A DNA stretch of 15,858 nt from Syntrophus sp. (in: bacteria) (lineage in GTDB: Bacteria > Desulfobacterota > Syntrophia > Syntrophales > UBA5619): the NCBI GenBank assembly GCA_013824905.1, contig PNOO01000031.1, positions 1-15,858 of the forward strand. The letters are read 5' to 3'. The stretch's first letter is position 1, and each line of letters begins with the position of its first letter. A program made the position numbers and the translations under genes. The notes under the pieces are model-generated. The model did no database searches. It had not been told where the DNA came from and was given only the letters and a program-made list of their open reading frames with translations. Shown here piece after piece: positions 6,950 through 14,464 of this stretch.

Positions 6950-7006
6950 CAGCTCGCACAAAAGCAACTTCTTATCACTTGCGATTGAAAATCCGAGGAA
7001 GAAAAA

Positions 7007-9229
7007 ATGATAGCTGAGAACATCGTGCTCCAATCTGCCGGGTCATTTTCAGTGGCTGTTTTAGCCCTCATCATGATGACCTTGCAAATCATGCTCCTTT
7101 TCAGAAAGCCTCAATTTACATGGTATGGATGGGGCGCGGCCATATCGTTCTCAGGCATGCTGTATGCGATCGGCATTTTTTTCGAATACAATACCCTCCC
7201 TGGCTCTGTCAATCGATTTGCAGGGTTGTTGGAATTTACAGCCATCATTTTTCTGATCCATTGTAACTATGGATTCACATTTGCCTATCTTGGATTGGAG
7301 GGAAAACATTATCACGCCCCGGCAGGAATTTTCCACAGCCTCGTTCTGATCCTTTTATGGTCCAATGATTATATCGTAGCCGACAGATTTATCGCCCGTG
7401 ACTTCATTGGATTGGCAAAGCCTTTTATTGAAACTGATCTTGGACCGCTGGGGCCCCTCTTTGAGCTTTATGGAGTCATGGCAAGCATCGGCGTGATAAT
7501 ATTATGGGTCAGGCACAAAGGAGAAGATTTAAGACACAGGACAGTCTTTCTGACAGGTATGTTCTTCTGGCTTGCGCTTGCCATCCATGATGGATTAGCG
7601 TCCATGGGGGTTCATACTATTCAATATGTCATGGAATATGGCTTTTTTGGGTTCTCCGTTATCGTCCTCTGGGTCGTCTTCAGCGGCTTCGTTGATATAT
7701 CGACTGTAGATAAATACCGCGTGATTACTGAGTTTACAAATGACAGTATTCTGATGATTCAGGACGGAAAAACGGTCTTCAGTAACCCGGCATCCATCGC
7801 CTTGATTGGAAGACCTATTATAGATTCGTCGATTAAGGATTTCCTTGATATCGTTGTACCGGAAGACAGGCAACTATTCATGGAACATTACAATGGGTTG
7901 CTGAATTCGATTGATTATCATCATTCCTTAATGATTCGCATAAGAAGGTCAGATGGTCAGGAGAGAATAATTGAAATGAGGGCAAGCCTGATCAGATATA
8001 GAAACAGACCGGCGATCCTGGCCGTTGCGCGCGACATAACGGAACGAATCCGTGAAGAGGAAGCATTGAAAAAAAGTGAGGAAAAGCTTGTAAGGCTAAG
8101 GAAGATGGAATCCCTGGGGCTTCTGGCCGGCGGCGTAGCCCATGATTTGAATAATGTCCTTTCAGGGATTGTAAGTTATCCGGAAGTGATTCTGTTGCGC
8201 CTCCCTGAAGGCAGTGAACTCAGAAGACCCATTGAAACCATGCAGGAATCCGGGCAAAGGGCCGTAGCTATTGTTCAGGATCTTTTAACCGTGGCGAGAG
8301 GCGTGGCAATCACAAAAGAACCATTGAACCTGAATGATTTGATCAGAGAATATCTAACATCTCCGGAATTAAAAAAACTTATGCAATATCATCCAGGTGT
8401 AACCGTCAAAGAGGATCTGGATGCCAACTTATTGAACATCAATGGCTCTCCGCTCCACATCAGAAAGGTGGTTATGAATCTGGTGTCCAATGCCTCTGAG
8501 GCGATTGAGGGTTACGGAGATATTGTTGTATCGACTATGAATCGTTATTTAGACCGACCCTTGAAAGGCTATGATGATGTAAACATTGGTGAGTATGCAG
8601 TTCTGGTTGTAGAAGACAATGGGCCGGGAATATCATCAGATGATCTTAAACAGATCTTTGAGCCCTTCTTTACAAAAAAGGTGATGGGCAGAAGCGGTAC
8701 CGGTTTGGGCCTGGCGCTTGTGTGGAATGTCGTACAGGACCATGAGGGTTACATCGATGTGATAAGCGACAAGCGGGGTTCAAGATTCGAGCTGTATTTC
8801 CACATAACAAGAGACGCGGTCGCTGACAAAAAAATATCTGTCCCCCTTGAGGAGTTATATGGCAGCGGAGAAATGATCCTGGTCATAGACGATATGAAAA
8901 GCCAAAGGGAGATCTCATGCCGTATGCTTGAGACATTGAGATATAAAACAAAGGCCGTTTCAGGCGGTGAGGAGGCTGTCGAATATTTGAATGAACATAT
9001 CGTTGATTTGCTGCTGCTGGATATGATCATGGACCCTGGAATAGACGGGTGTGAGACATACGAGAGGATCAAGAAGATTCATCCCGGACAAAGGGCCGTC
9101 ATCGTCAGCGGATTTGCCGAGACTGACCGTGTCAAGAAAACCCTGAAAATGGGAGCAGGCCGGTTTCTCAAGAAGCCGTTAATCCTCGAAGAGCTGGGAC
9201 TGGCGGTGAAGGAAGCATTGGCGAAATAA
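7007..9229 (+). CDS. Hybrid sensor histidine kinase: 7TM sensor, PAS, HisKA, HATPase, receiver
   Basis: A 740-residue membrane sensor kinase. About seven hydrophobic segments fill residues 10-225, like the 7TM N-terminal modules of histidine kinases, followed by a PAS domain at about 235-345 ending in ARDITERIREEE and a short coiled linker. The phospho-acceptor is His379 in GGVAHDLNNVLSGI. The N-box has N491 and N495 (NLVSNASEAI), G1 is DNGPGI at 537-542 and G2 is GTGLGLAL at 564-571. The C-terminal receiver domain (about 623-738) has acidic residues D628/D629, phospho-acceptor D672 in LLLLDMIMDPG and conserved K723 in LKKP. All catalytic positions are present. No response regulator, phosphotransfer protein or target operon lies next to it, so it is an orphan here. 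The sensed signal is unknown, though a membrane-embedded cue is likely. The gene is visibly less GC-rich than the lipid cluster and the transketolase. Confidence 0.95.
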   Translation: MIAENIVLQSAGSFSVAVLALIMMTLQIMLLFRKPQFTWYGWGAAISFSGMLYAIGIFFEYNTLPGSVNRFAGLLEFTAIIFLIHCNYGFTFAYLGLEGKHYHAPAGIFHSLVLILLWSNDYIVADRFIARDFIGLAKPFIETDLGPLGPLFELYGVMASIGVIILWVRHKGEDLRHRTVFLTGMFFWLALAIHDGLASMGVHTIQYVMEYGFFGFSVIVLWVVFSGFVDISTVDKYRVITEFTNDSILMIQDGKTVFSNPASIALIGRPIIDSSIKDFLDIVVPEDRQLFMEHYNGLLNSIDYHHSLMIRIRRSDGQERIIEMRASLIRYRNRPAILAVARDITERIREEEALKKSEEKLVRLRKMESLGLLAGGVAHDLNNVLSGIVSYPEVILLRLPEGSELRRPIETMQESGQRAVAIVQDLLTVARGVAITKEPLNLNDLIREYLTSPELKKLMQYHPGVTVKEDLDANLLNINGSPLHIRKVVMNLVSNASEAIEGYGDIVVSTMNRYLDRPLKGYDDVNIGEYAVLVVEDNGPGISSDDLKQIFEPFFTKKVMGRSGTGLGLALVWNVVQDHEGYIDVISDKRGSRFELYFHITRDAVADKKISVPLEELYGSGEMILVIDDMKSQREISCRMLETLRYKTKAVSGGEEAVEYLNEHIVDLLLLDMIMDPGIDGCETYERIKKIHPGQRAVIVSGFAETDRVKKTLKMGAGRFLKKPLILEELGLAVKEALAK

Positions 9230-9673
9230 CCGTTGGCTTTCTTCAGAACATGCCCTCTTCCCGAATCCCGTAGCGTTCTTCCATCAATGAGTGTGATTGA
9301 AGATCCGCTATCGTTTCCTTTGGCTGGCGGAACAAGGATGTCGACGAAGCGGGAAGGCGTTCGGCAGGCTGCTTGGGATGACCGCCTTTGGCAGTGCCGG
9401 TGACGCTGAATTCTTCAATACAGACGTTTACCCCTGTTTGCGATTTCATCTTCATGGTCCTTATCTCCCATCAGCCTATGAACGCGGTCCCATCCATCTG
9501 TCGTTTGGGAAGAGGATCGCTTCGGCTAAAGTTTATTTTAAAAAAGACCGATATAAGAAATAGGCTGTAGAAAGAGCCCTTTATCTTTCCACTATGGAGA
9601 ACGAAACGATCATTCGGCGTCCCGTGAATGTTCTGGGATGTTTTCTAAGGAAGGTCTCTGGAGGATAAGAGGT
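9230..9673. other. Intergenic stretch between kinase and small Cys/His protein
   Basis: These 444 bp hold no gene that can be recognised by family. One minus-strand ORF (9243-9455) with a plausible ribosome binding site is listed separately at low confidence. No terminator hairpin with a T-run is evident after the kinase stop. No tRNA-like cloverleaf was recognised by eye. Confidence 0.5.
9243..9455 (-). CDS. Possible small hypothetical protein, 70 residues
   Basis: A 70-residue ORF of unknown function. It starts MKMKSQTGVNVCIEEFSVTG and is rich in Lys, Glu, Gln and Ser, with one Cys near the N-terminus and no membrane segment. The ATG at 9455 has AAGGA 3 nt upstream and GGGAG a little further back. 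Codon choice looks compatible with coding. It faces the kinase gene tail to tail, with 13 bp between the stops. A plus-strand frame overlaps it (9297-9563) but starts at TTG and looks less like a protein. I do not recognise the family, and it could be non-coding. Confidence 0.3.
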   Translation of the reverse strand: MKMKSQTGVNVCIEEFSVTGTAKGGHPKQPAERLPASSTSLFRQPKETIADLQSHSLMEERYGIREEGMF

Positions 9674-9973
9674 ATGGTCTATACGTTTGCATGTCCTGTC
9701 CCATGTCATCGAGTCATAAAAGTGTATGCGAACACCGCTGACGATGCCATCAACAAAATCATTGTCGCAGGCGCCTTGAGCTGTCGAAACACGCATAATC
9801 ATTCATGTTGTGAAAAGGGCCGTCATCACATGCCTTCGTTGCCTGAAGAACAACTGAGGGAAATCGTTCGATTCAGCATGGAAGCAGAATCGGTCGATGG
9901 AAGGCCTATAACGATAAGTGAACGGATGACGGGCACAGCGGAAGGGTATCCTTATGCGGCAAGCGCCGGGTGA
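9674..9973 (+). CDS. Small Cys/His-rich protein, DUF1059-like
   Basis: A 99-residue soluble protein of unknown function. The first half (FACPVPCHRVIKVYANTADD, then an alpha-helical stretch) recalls small DUF1059-type proteins, where a CxxxC-like start is followed by a V-x-A-x-T-x-x-E/D-A pattern; this is a weak recall, not a search. Cysteines 7, 11, 37, 45 and 46 and histidines 12, 41, 43, 51 and 52 could make one or two metal sites. LPEEQLREIVRFSME forms an amphipathic helix. The ATG at 9674 is chosen because GGAGGATAAGAGG ends one base before it; an upstream in-frame ATG at 9638 lacks such a site. It ends 7 bp before the stop of the convergent glycosyltransferase gene, leaving no room for a shared terminator between them. 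Confidence 0.55.
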   Translation: MVYTFACPVPCHRVIKVYANTADDAINKIIVAGALSCRNTHNHSCCEKGRHHMPSLPEEQLREIVRFSMEAESVDGRPITISERMTGTAEGYPYAASAG

Positions 9974-9980
9974 CCGGGGA

Positions 9981-11828
9981 TCATTGCGCCGAATTCACAT
10001 GGCATTGCCTGTCTTTATAGCGGACGGCGCCTGTATTGATATTAAATGTACCGTCTGTCGATAGATTCGGATTATAGTAGGGATCGTTGCCGAGATATTT
10101 TTCCCACCTCTTTTTCATATAGCTTGCTTCAGGGTCTTGCCCCCCCCTGTTTGATCTCTTCTCCGCCGTTGGTCTCCTCTCCGTTATTTCCTGATGGATC
10201 ACGAACTTTGCAAAAGGGGTGTACAAGATCCTGTATCCTTTCTCCGTGACTTTCAGGCATAAATCTACGTCATAATATTTTGTCGGTAATTTTTCTTCAT
10301 TGAAACCGGCGACTTCAGAGAGGATACCTTTTTTTGTCATCAAACACACTGCCGGTACCGCGCTGCAGTTCCTTATCACATGATGATGACCGAAATAGGG
10401 GACATTTTTGTCCTTATAGTTCTCAAAGGCATTGATAGACACGTTTTCTTTGTTGAGTACGAGCCCCGCAGAGATGATCGTCGCATCTTTTTTTAGGATT
10501 TCCCCGCCGACGATCCCTATCTCTTTCCTTTGTATCTGTTCGATCATTGCCTCCAGCCAGCCGGCGTTTGTCGCTTCTGCCTGCTCATCCAAAAACAGGA
10601 TATACTCTCCCCGGCTTCTCTCGGCCCCCAGGTTGTATGCCTTGGGAACAGGATGGCTCATATCGCCCGATTCAAGAAAAACGAGTGGTTGCCTCTCCGA
10701 TCCCTCAAGACCGTCAACTCTGTTTATCCCGTCGGTATTAACGATGATAATCTCCATATCTTCATACGCTGTGGTCTTATAAATGCTTTTCAGGCAATTG
10801 GCCAGGGCCCTTTGATCTTTTGAGTAAATAACGATGGAAACTTTAGGATGCCCCACGATCTCTCGTTTGATTTTATAATTCCCTTTTATATCTGCTATTT
10901 CCACGGTGGCCCTTTCTGCTTGTCTGTCAAGATAAGCGGATATCGCCTTTTTCCCCGCCTCATAGGCGTAGTTTTTTGATTCCGGACTTATCGCAGTTGA
11001 AGCGGCCAGTGTTCTCCAGTGGTACAATATTTTGGGTATGTGGACGATCTTCTGTTCCTTGGTCTTTTCTATCAATCGTAAAACCAGGTCATAATCCTGA
11101 GATCCCTCATAGCCGACCCTGAACCCGCCGATCTGATCCACGATCGATTTTCTATACACGCCCAGATGGCCGGAATACATATGCGACAAAATCAAGTCCG
11201 GCGACCATGAGGGTTTAAAAAATGGAGCAAACCGGTCCCCTGTTTCCGAGATTTTGTCCTCATCGCTATAGATCATATCCACGTCCGGTCGACGGTTGAT
11301 CACCTTCACATTTTCAAGCAACGCATCGGGAGAGAGTTCATCATCATGGTCCAAAAGGGCAATGAACTCCCCTGTCGCCATTTTTAACGCCTCATTTGAG
11401 GCCCCGGAAATATGGAGATTCCGCTTGCCATACTGTATTTTTATCCTCTGATCATTTTTACCTTCCCACTGTTTAAGGCATTCGATCGTCTCCTTGGCTG
11501 AAGATGCATCGTCATAGAGGCACAGTTCCCAGTGCGCATAATCCTGGTTTTCAACAGACCCAATGCACTGCTCAAGCCACTTGGGGGAAACGTTATAGAC
11601 GGGAACGATCAGGGATATCTTGGGCCGCAGCTTGAGTCCATCCAGCCGCGCCTTGATTTCACCTGCGTCCCGACCTTCGTTTGTCCTTATCCATTTGTAG
11701 TAATCTCTCTTGTCCGCCTCTTCCCGAAATCTTTTTCCATAGAAGATGTAAAGCAAAAGCTTCATCATGGCCCGTCGCGGGCCGTCTCTCCGAATCACCC
11801 TCTTTACCCTGTTGACACTCTCTATCAT
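9981..11828 (-). CDS. Family 2 glycosyltransferase with two GT-A domains
   Basis: A 615-residue GT2-type glycosyltransferase, likely adding sugars to a surface polysaccharide or glycolipid from nucleotide sugars. After about 70 lead residues (basic, with YKWIRTNE) domain 1 starts KISLIVPVYNVSPKWLEQCI. It has the nucleotide-sugar DXD as DHDD (160-163) in ALLDHDDELSPDAL and an acidic base region GSQDYDL. Domain 2 starts near 329 (KVSIVIYSKDQRALANCLKS), but where a DXD is expected it has LFLDEQAEA (from 411), so metal binding there is doubtful; DVD is present at 520-522. The ATG at 11828 overlaps the transketolase stop by 4 bp (ATGA), indicating translational coupling. The frame stays open 285 codons further upstream, but that is transketolase sequence in another frame. 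The gene is AT-richer than the transketolase it is coupled to. Confidence 0.93.
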   Translation of the reverse strand: MIESVNRVKRVIRRDGPRRAMMKLLLYIFYGKRFREEADKRDYYKWIRTNEGRDAGEIKARLDGLKLRPKISLIVPVYNVSPKWLEQCIGSVENQDYAHWELCLYDDASSAKETIECLKQWEGKNDQRIKIQYGKRNLHISGASNEALKMATGEFIALLDHDDELSPDALLENVKVINRRPDVDMIYSDEDKISETGDRFAPFFKPSWSPDLILSHMYSGHLGVYRKSIVDQIGGFRVGYEGSQDYDLVLRLIEKTKEQKIVHIPKILYHWRTLAASTAISPESKNYAYEAGKKAISAYLDRQAERATVEIADIKGNYKIKREIVGHPKVSIVIYSKDQRALANCLKSIYKTTAYEDMEIIIVNTDGINRVDGLEGSERQPLVFLESGDMSHPVPKAYNLGAERSRGEYILFLDEQAEATNAGWLEAMIEQIQRKEIGIVGGEILKKDATIISAGLVLNKENVSINAFENYKDKNVPYFGHHHVIRNCSAVPAVCLMTKKGILSEVAGFNEEKLPTKYYDVDLCLKVTEKGYRILYTPFAKFVIHQEITERRPTAEKRSNRGGQDPEASYMKKRWEKYLGNDPYYNPNLSTDGTFNINTGAVRYKDRQCHVNSAQ

Positions 11829-14185
11829 CCCTTCTCTCTCAGATATTTCATGATCGTCTTGAACTGGCTTTTTCCGTCGAGCCCCGCCTCGGCCAGCACC
11901 ATGTGAGCCTGGCCGCTCCCCAGGAAATGCCCCTTGAGATAAGGATGGAGCGTCATCTCCCGCCCCCGGTCGGAACGGATCCAGCGGTACATCGTCGGCA
12001 GGGTAAAGCCGGTGATGCCCATCGCCCGCTTGGCATGCTCCTCGGGAAAGACCTTTTCCTGCATGCGCTTGGGAAGGAGGTCGAAGAGTTCGGCGCTGGC
12101 CACATAGTAAACGAACAGATCGACGCCCTCCTGTTCCAGGAGGGGCAGCGCCTCTTCCACAAAGGCGTATCCCACATCGCTGCCCTGGAGGACCACGACG
12201 GCGGCGTTCTTCTTTTTTGCCCCCCGGAGGAGGTAGACGCCGGAAGCCGCGCAGTCTGCCGGTGAAAGTCCCAAGGCTTTGCGATCGAGCACCTTTTCTG
12301 TAGGACGCGTGACAAAGGGGGCGATCACGGCGGGACGCCTGTTCAGGGCCGCCGCCATCAAGGGCCACAATTCCTGCGGATCCCACGGGGTGAGGGTGAC
12401 CATCGTCCCCCGCGGGAAATTCTCCTGGAAAATCTGGAGCGGTTGCGGGTCCGCATGGGTCGGTCCATCCTCCCCGGTCTTCAGCCCCGCATGGGCGCAA
12501 ACGAGAATGATGGGGCGATAAGGCCCCTTCTCCAGCGTCTGACGGGCCTGATTTCCGATGGCGTGGAGGCGGGCCGCGATGTGCCCGAGCGGCGCCAGAA
12601 ACGCCCCGTATGAAGAACCCGCCCCGCTGTGGCGCCCGAAGGAGGCAAGGCCGGAAAGGATCGCCGTCATGGCGTCCTCGCATATCCCTCCCGTCGCCAG
12701 GAGCCGTGATCCCGGGTTGGCAACGGCATTGTAATAGCCGTCTGCAAATCCCTGCCCTACGGTGCTGAGGCTTGTCGAACCGAGGAGGTCGGCAGAAGCG
12801 GCAAAGAGGGCCCCGTTACTTGCTTTGTTGTAATGGCTCAGGATGCGGCCGAGCTCGGCGCGCAGCGTCGTGGCGGCGCCGGGGGTCAGCACCAGCTCCT
12901 TCGGGGTCTTTTTGGCGGATTGCGAAGCGATTTCGTATATGGCGTCGATCTTCGGTCCGTTGCGCCGGGGTTTGCGTCGACGGCGGTCGAGTCTCTCTTT
13001 CGCCCCCTCTATTCTTTCAACGATCATGGCGACCAGGGCCCGGTTTCCCTCCAGCGCTTTACGAACGACCTGCAGGGATTCCCAGAAACATTCCTCCAGG
13101 ATTCTTGGGTCTTTACCGCTCCGGCACCTCTGGCTGGAGTCTTCGCACCGCGGGAGAGAGCCCTCCGCGGAGCCGGTAAACGGCTCCAGGGTTTCGAAGA
13201 ACCCCTCGGCGCAGAGCTTGTGCCCCGCCCCGTGGGAGCCCTTCCCCTCGATGCCGTACCGCCATCCTTTGATCGTCCGGTAGACGACGGCCGTGGGTTG
13301 GTTGTTGTTCATCTCCAAGGCTTTCTTCTGGGCGGTGAAGATCTGCCGCCAGTCCCTTCCATCGGGGACAAGGATCACGTTCCAGTCATGCAAATAGGCC
13401 AGTTCCGCCGGCGTCCACTGGACATACTCCCCGGGAACGCCGTTCTCCCGGCAGACATGGTTGCTGTCGATCGACGCCTGATTCCAGTCTATATGGAGAA
13501 TCACATTCTTCAGACAAGCCGTGCCCGCGGCGGCCAGGGCCTCGCTGACACGGCCGGGAGTCAGCCCGCCTTCCCCCTCGACAATGTGGACCCGCGGCGC
13601 GTTTTCCCCATAATAGTCCAGCGCGCCCAGGGCGAGGCCGATCGAGCTGCCGATGCCGACGCCCGAGGCGCCGGTCGAAAGGCGGACAAAGGGGGTCGCC
13701 GGAGTCGGATGGCCGTCGAGAACCTTGGCTCTGAGCTTCTCCAGAAGAGGCGTCTTCGTGATCGGGTTCCGCCGGAAACCGAGGAGGTCTTCCAGGCGGA
13801 TTTGGAGGTTCTCTTCCCTGGGGAGAAGTTTGGGCGCTGCAATCCGCAGGGCCTCGGTCCGCATCGCCCAAAGAGAGTAAAGCCCCATCGTCTTGTGACC
13901 CGCGCCAAGGGAGATCACGTCTGCGTCCTCCCTCCCGGGCCGAGAGATGTCATAGTCCAGAAAACCGAGAACAAGACCCGCCAGAAACCTCCCGGACGAG
14001 ATCGATCCGCCCGGATGGCCCGAGGCCGGAACGTAATTGAAAAGCAGTGTGCACAAGGTGCGGTAGATCAGATCGAACTCGTCGAGGAGTTTGACCTGGT
14101 TCGCAGAGACGGGTGGTTTCCCGCGCTTCAACTCATCCATCACATCGCAATATATTCCCCTTCTTGATCCGAGTGTAAATGCCAT
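11825..14185 (-). CDS. Transketolase-like thiamine diphosphate enzyme, long form
   Basis: A 786-residue ThDP-dependent enzyme with transketolase layout, against about 660 in usual transketolases. Catalytic positions seen: His57 in ASGHPGGS, His97 in GAGHKTMGLYSLW, His159 in DGHP, a GDG-like metal/ThDP motif EGEGG (203-207) with Asn235 in DWNQASID, His318 in GSHGAGH, ThDP-activating Glu503 in GGICEDAM and D573/H577 in GEDGPTHADPQP. So it is probably active, but several residues are non-standard (GEG for GDG, HKTM for HGSM, CEDAM for REHAM). Residues about 340-470 form an enlarged inter-domain linker with a basic RRRRKPRRNGPK stretch. The ATG at 14185 has AAGGAG exactly 6 nt upstream; ATG 14203 lacks one. 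Being coupled to a glycosyltransferase, it may supply or modify a special sugar rather than serve the pentose pathway; that is inference. Phosphoketolase has a similar length but different motifs. Confidence 0.9.
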   Translation of the reverse strand: MAFTLGSRRGIYCDVMDELKRGKPPVSANQVKLLDEFDLIYRTLCTLLFNYVPASGHPGGSISSGRFLAGLVLGFLDYDISRPGREDADVISLGAGHKTMGLYSLWAMRTEALRIAAPKLLPREENLQIRLEDLLGFRRNPITKTPLLEKLRAKVLDGHPTPATPFVRLSTGASGVGIGSSIGLALGALDYYGENAPRVHIVEGEGGLTPGRVSEALAAAGTACLKNVILHIDWNQASIDSNHVCRENGVPGEYVQWTPAELAYLHDWNVILVPDGRDWRQIFTAQKKALEMNNNQPTAVVYRTIKGWRYGIEGKGSHGAGHKLCAEGFFETLEPFTGSAEGSLPRCEDSSQRCRSGKDPRILEECFWESLQVVRKALEGNRALVAMIVERIEGAKERLDRRRRKPRRNGPKIDAIYEIASQSAKKTPKELVLTPGAATTLRAELGRILSHYNKASNGALFAASADLLGSTSLSTVGQGFADGYYNAVANPGSRLLATGGICEDAMTAILSGLASFGRHSGAGSSYGAFLAPLGHIAARLHAIGNQARQTLEKGPYRPIILVCAHAGLKTGEDGPTHADPQPLQIFQENFPRGTMVTLTPWDPQELWPLMAAALNRRPAVIAPFVTRPTEKVLDRKALGLSPADCAASGVYLLRGAKKKNAAVVVLQGSDVGYAFVEEALPLLEQEGVDLFVYYVASAELFDLLPKRMQEKVFPEEHAKRAMGITGFTLPTMYRWIRSDRGREMTLHPYLKGHFLGSGQAHMVLAEAGLDGKSQFKTIMKYLREKG

Positions 14186-14191
14186 CGTCAG

Positions 14192-14197
14192 CTCCTT
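14192..14197 (-). promoter_or_regulatory. Shine-Dalgarno that sets the transketolase start
   Basis: AAGGAG on the minus strand lies 6 nt before ATG 14185. It overlaps the coding frame of the alternative upstream ATG at 14203, which has no such site. Confidence 0.75.
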
Positions 14198-14262
14198 AGT
14201 CATGTTTTAATTTCACTTGCGTTCGCCGTCGCACGGACCGTCTTCGCGCGGTAAGGCGGCAC

Positions 14263-14291
14263 ATCATCGTCCGTTAAGAAAAGCCTGTCAA
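14263..14291 (-). promoter_or_regulatory. Sigma70-type promoter for the transketolase-glycosyltransferase operon
   Basis: On the minus strand a perfect -35 TTGACA (14291-14286) is followed by a 17-bp spacer and -10 GATGAT (14268-14263, 4 of 6). Predicted start is near 14256, giving a leader of about 70 nt before the ATG. Confidence 0.55.
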
Positions 14292-14340
14292 GGGATAAAA
14301 CATGAAGGAAGATCCGGATAGAGATCCGCTTTCTCTTTCC

Positions 14341-14369
14341 TTGACGCACCGTGACGCCTCGCTTATAGT
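14341..14369 (+). promoter_or_regulatory. Sigma70-type promoter for the ABC transporter gene
   Basis: -35 TTGACG at 14341-14346, a 17-bp spacer and -10 TATAGT at 14364-14369 give 5 of 6 matches in each box. The transcript would start near 14376, about 90 nt before the TTG start codon. Confidence 0.65.
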
Positions 14370-14452
14370 GCGAAAAATTCGGCTGTTTCGGAAGCTCTTA
14401 TCCATCGCCGATCCATCGTTTACAGAAGACGAAACACTATCCCGGTTTGATC

Positions 14453-14459
14453 AAGGAGG
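14453..14459 (+). promoter_or_regulatory. Strong Shine-Dalgarno that supports a TTG start
   Basis: AAGGAGG lies 5 nt before the TTG at 14465, an almost ideal ribosome binding site. It decides the start of the ABC gene, which has no early in-frame ATG matching the family N-terminus. Confidence 0.75.
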
Positions 14460-14464
14460 GGCCT

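Larger units (their letters stand above)
6622..7006. other. Divergent intergenic region between hypA and the hybrid kinase gene
   Basis: This 385-bp stretch has no convincing gene; a 91-codon plus-strand frame that begins inside hypA and extends into it (6487-6762) looks like chance. It must hold the promoters for hypA (minus) and the kinase (plus). It contains a 12-bp tandem direct repeat at 6729-6755, two GGATCC sites nearby and a clear plus-strand promoter at 6921-6949. I found no convincing -35/-10 pair for hypA. Confidence 0.7.
14186..14464. other. Divergent control region of the transketolase operon and ABC transporter
   Basis: These 279 bp separate two diverging transcription units and hold one promoter for each, with their -35 boxes about 50 bp apart (14286-14291 and 14341-14346). 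A 79-codon plus-strand frame (14302-14541) begins in it but spans the plus promoter and overlaps the ABC gene by 77 bp, so I do not call it. Confidence 0.7.

Noticed and set aside
6622..7006. CRISPR-like repeats
   Set aside because: Only two 12-bp copies with a 3-bp gap exist. No spacer-sized interval, further unit or cas gene is seen.
11829..12683. A 285-codon extension of the glycosyltransferase frame upstream of ATG 11828
   Set aside because: It lies wholly within the transketolase in another frame, is Arg/Gly/Pro-rich and lacks domain character. The ATGA overlap gives the natural start.
12833..14167. A 444-codon plus-strand open frame
   Set aside because: Antisense to the transketolase, which has its catalytic motifs on the minus strand. 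It is a GC-rich shadow without a recognisable domain.
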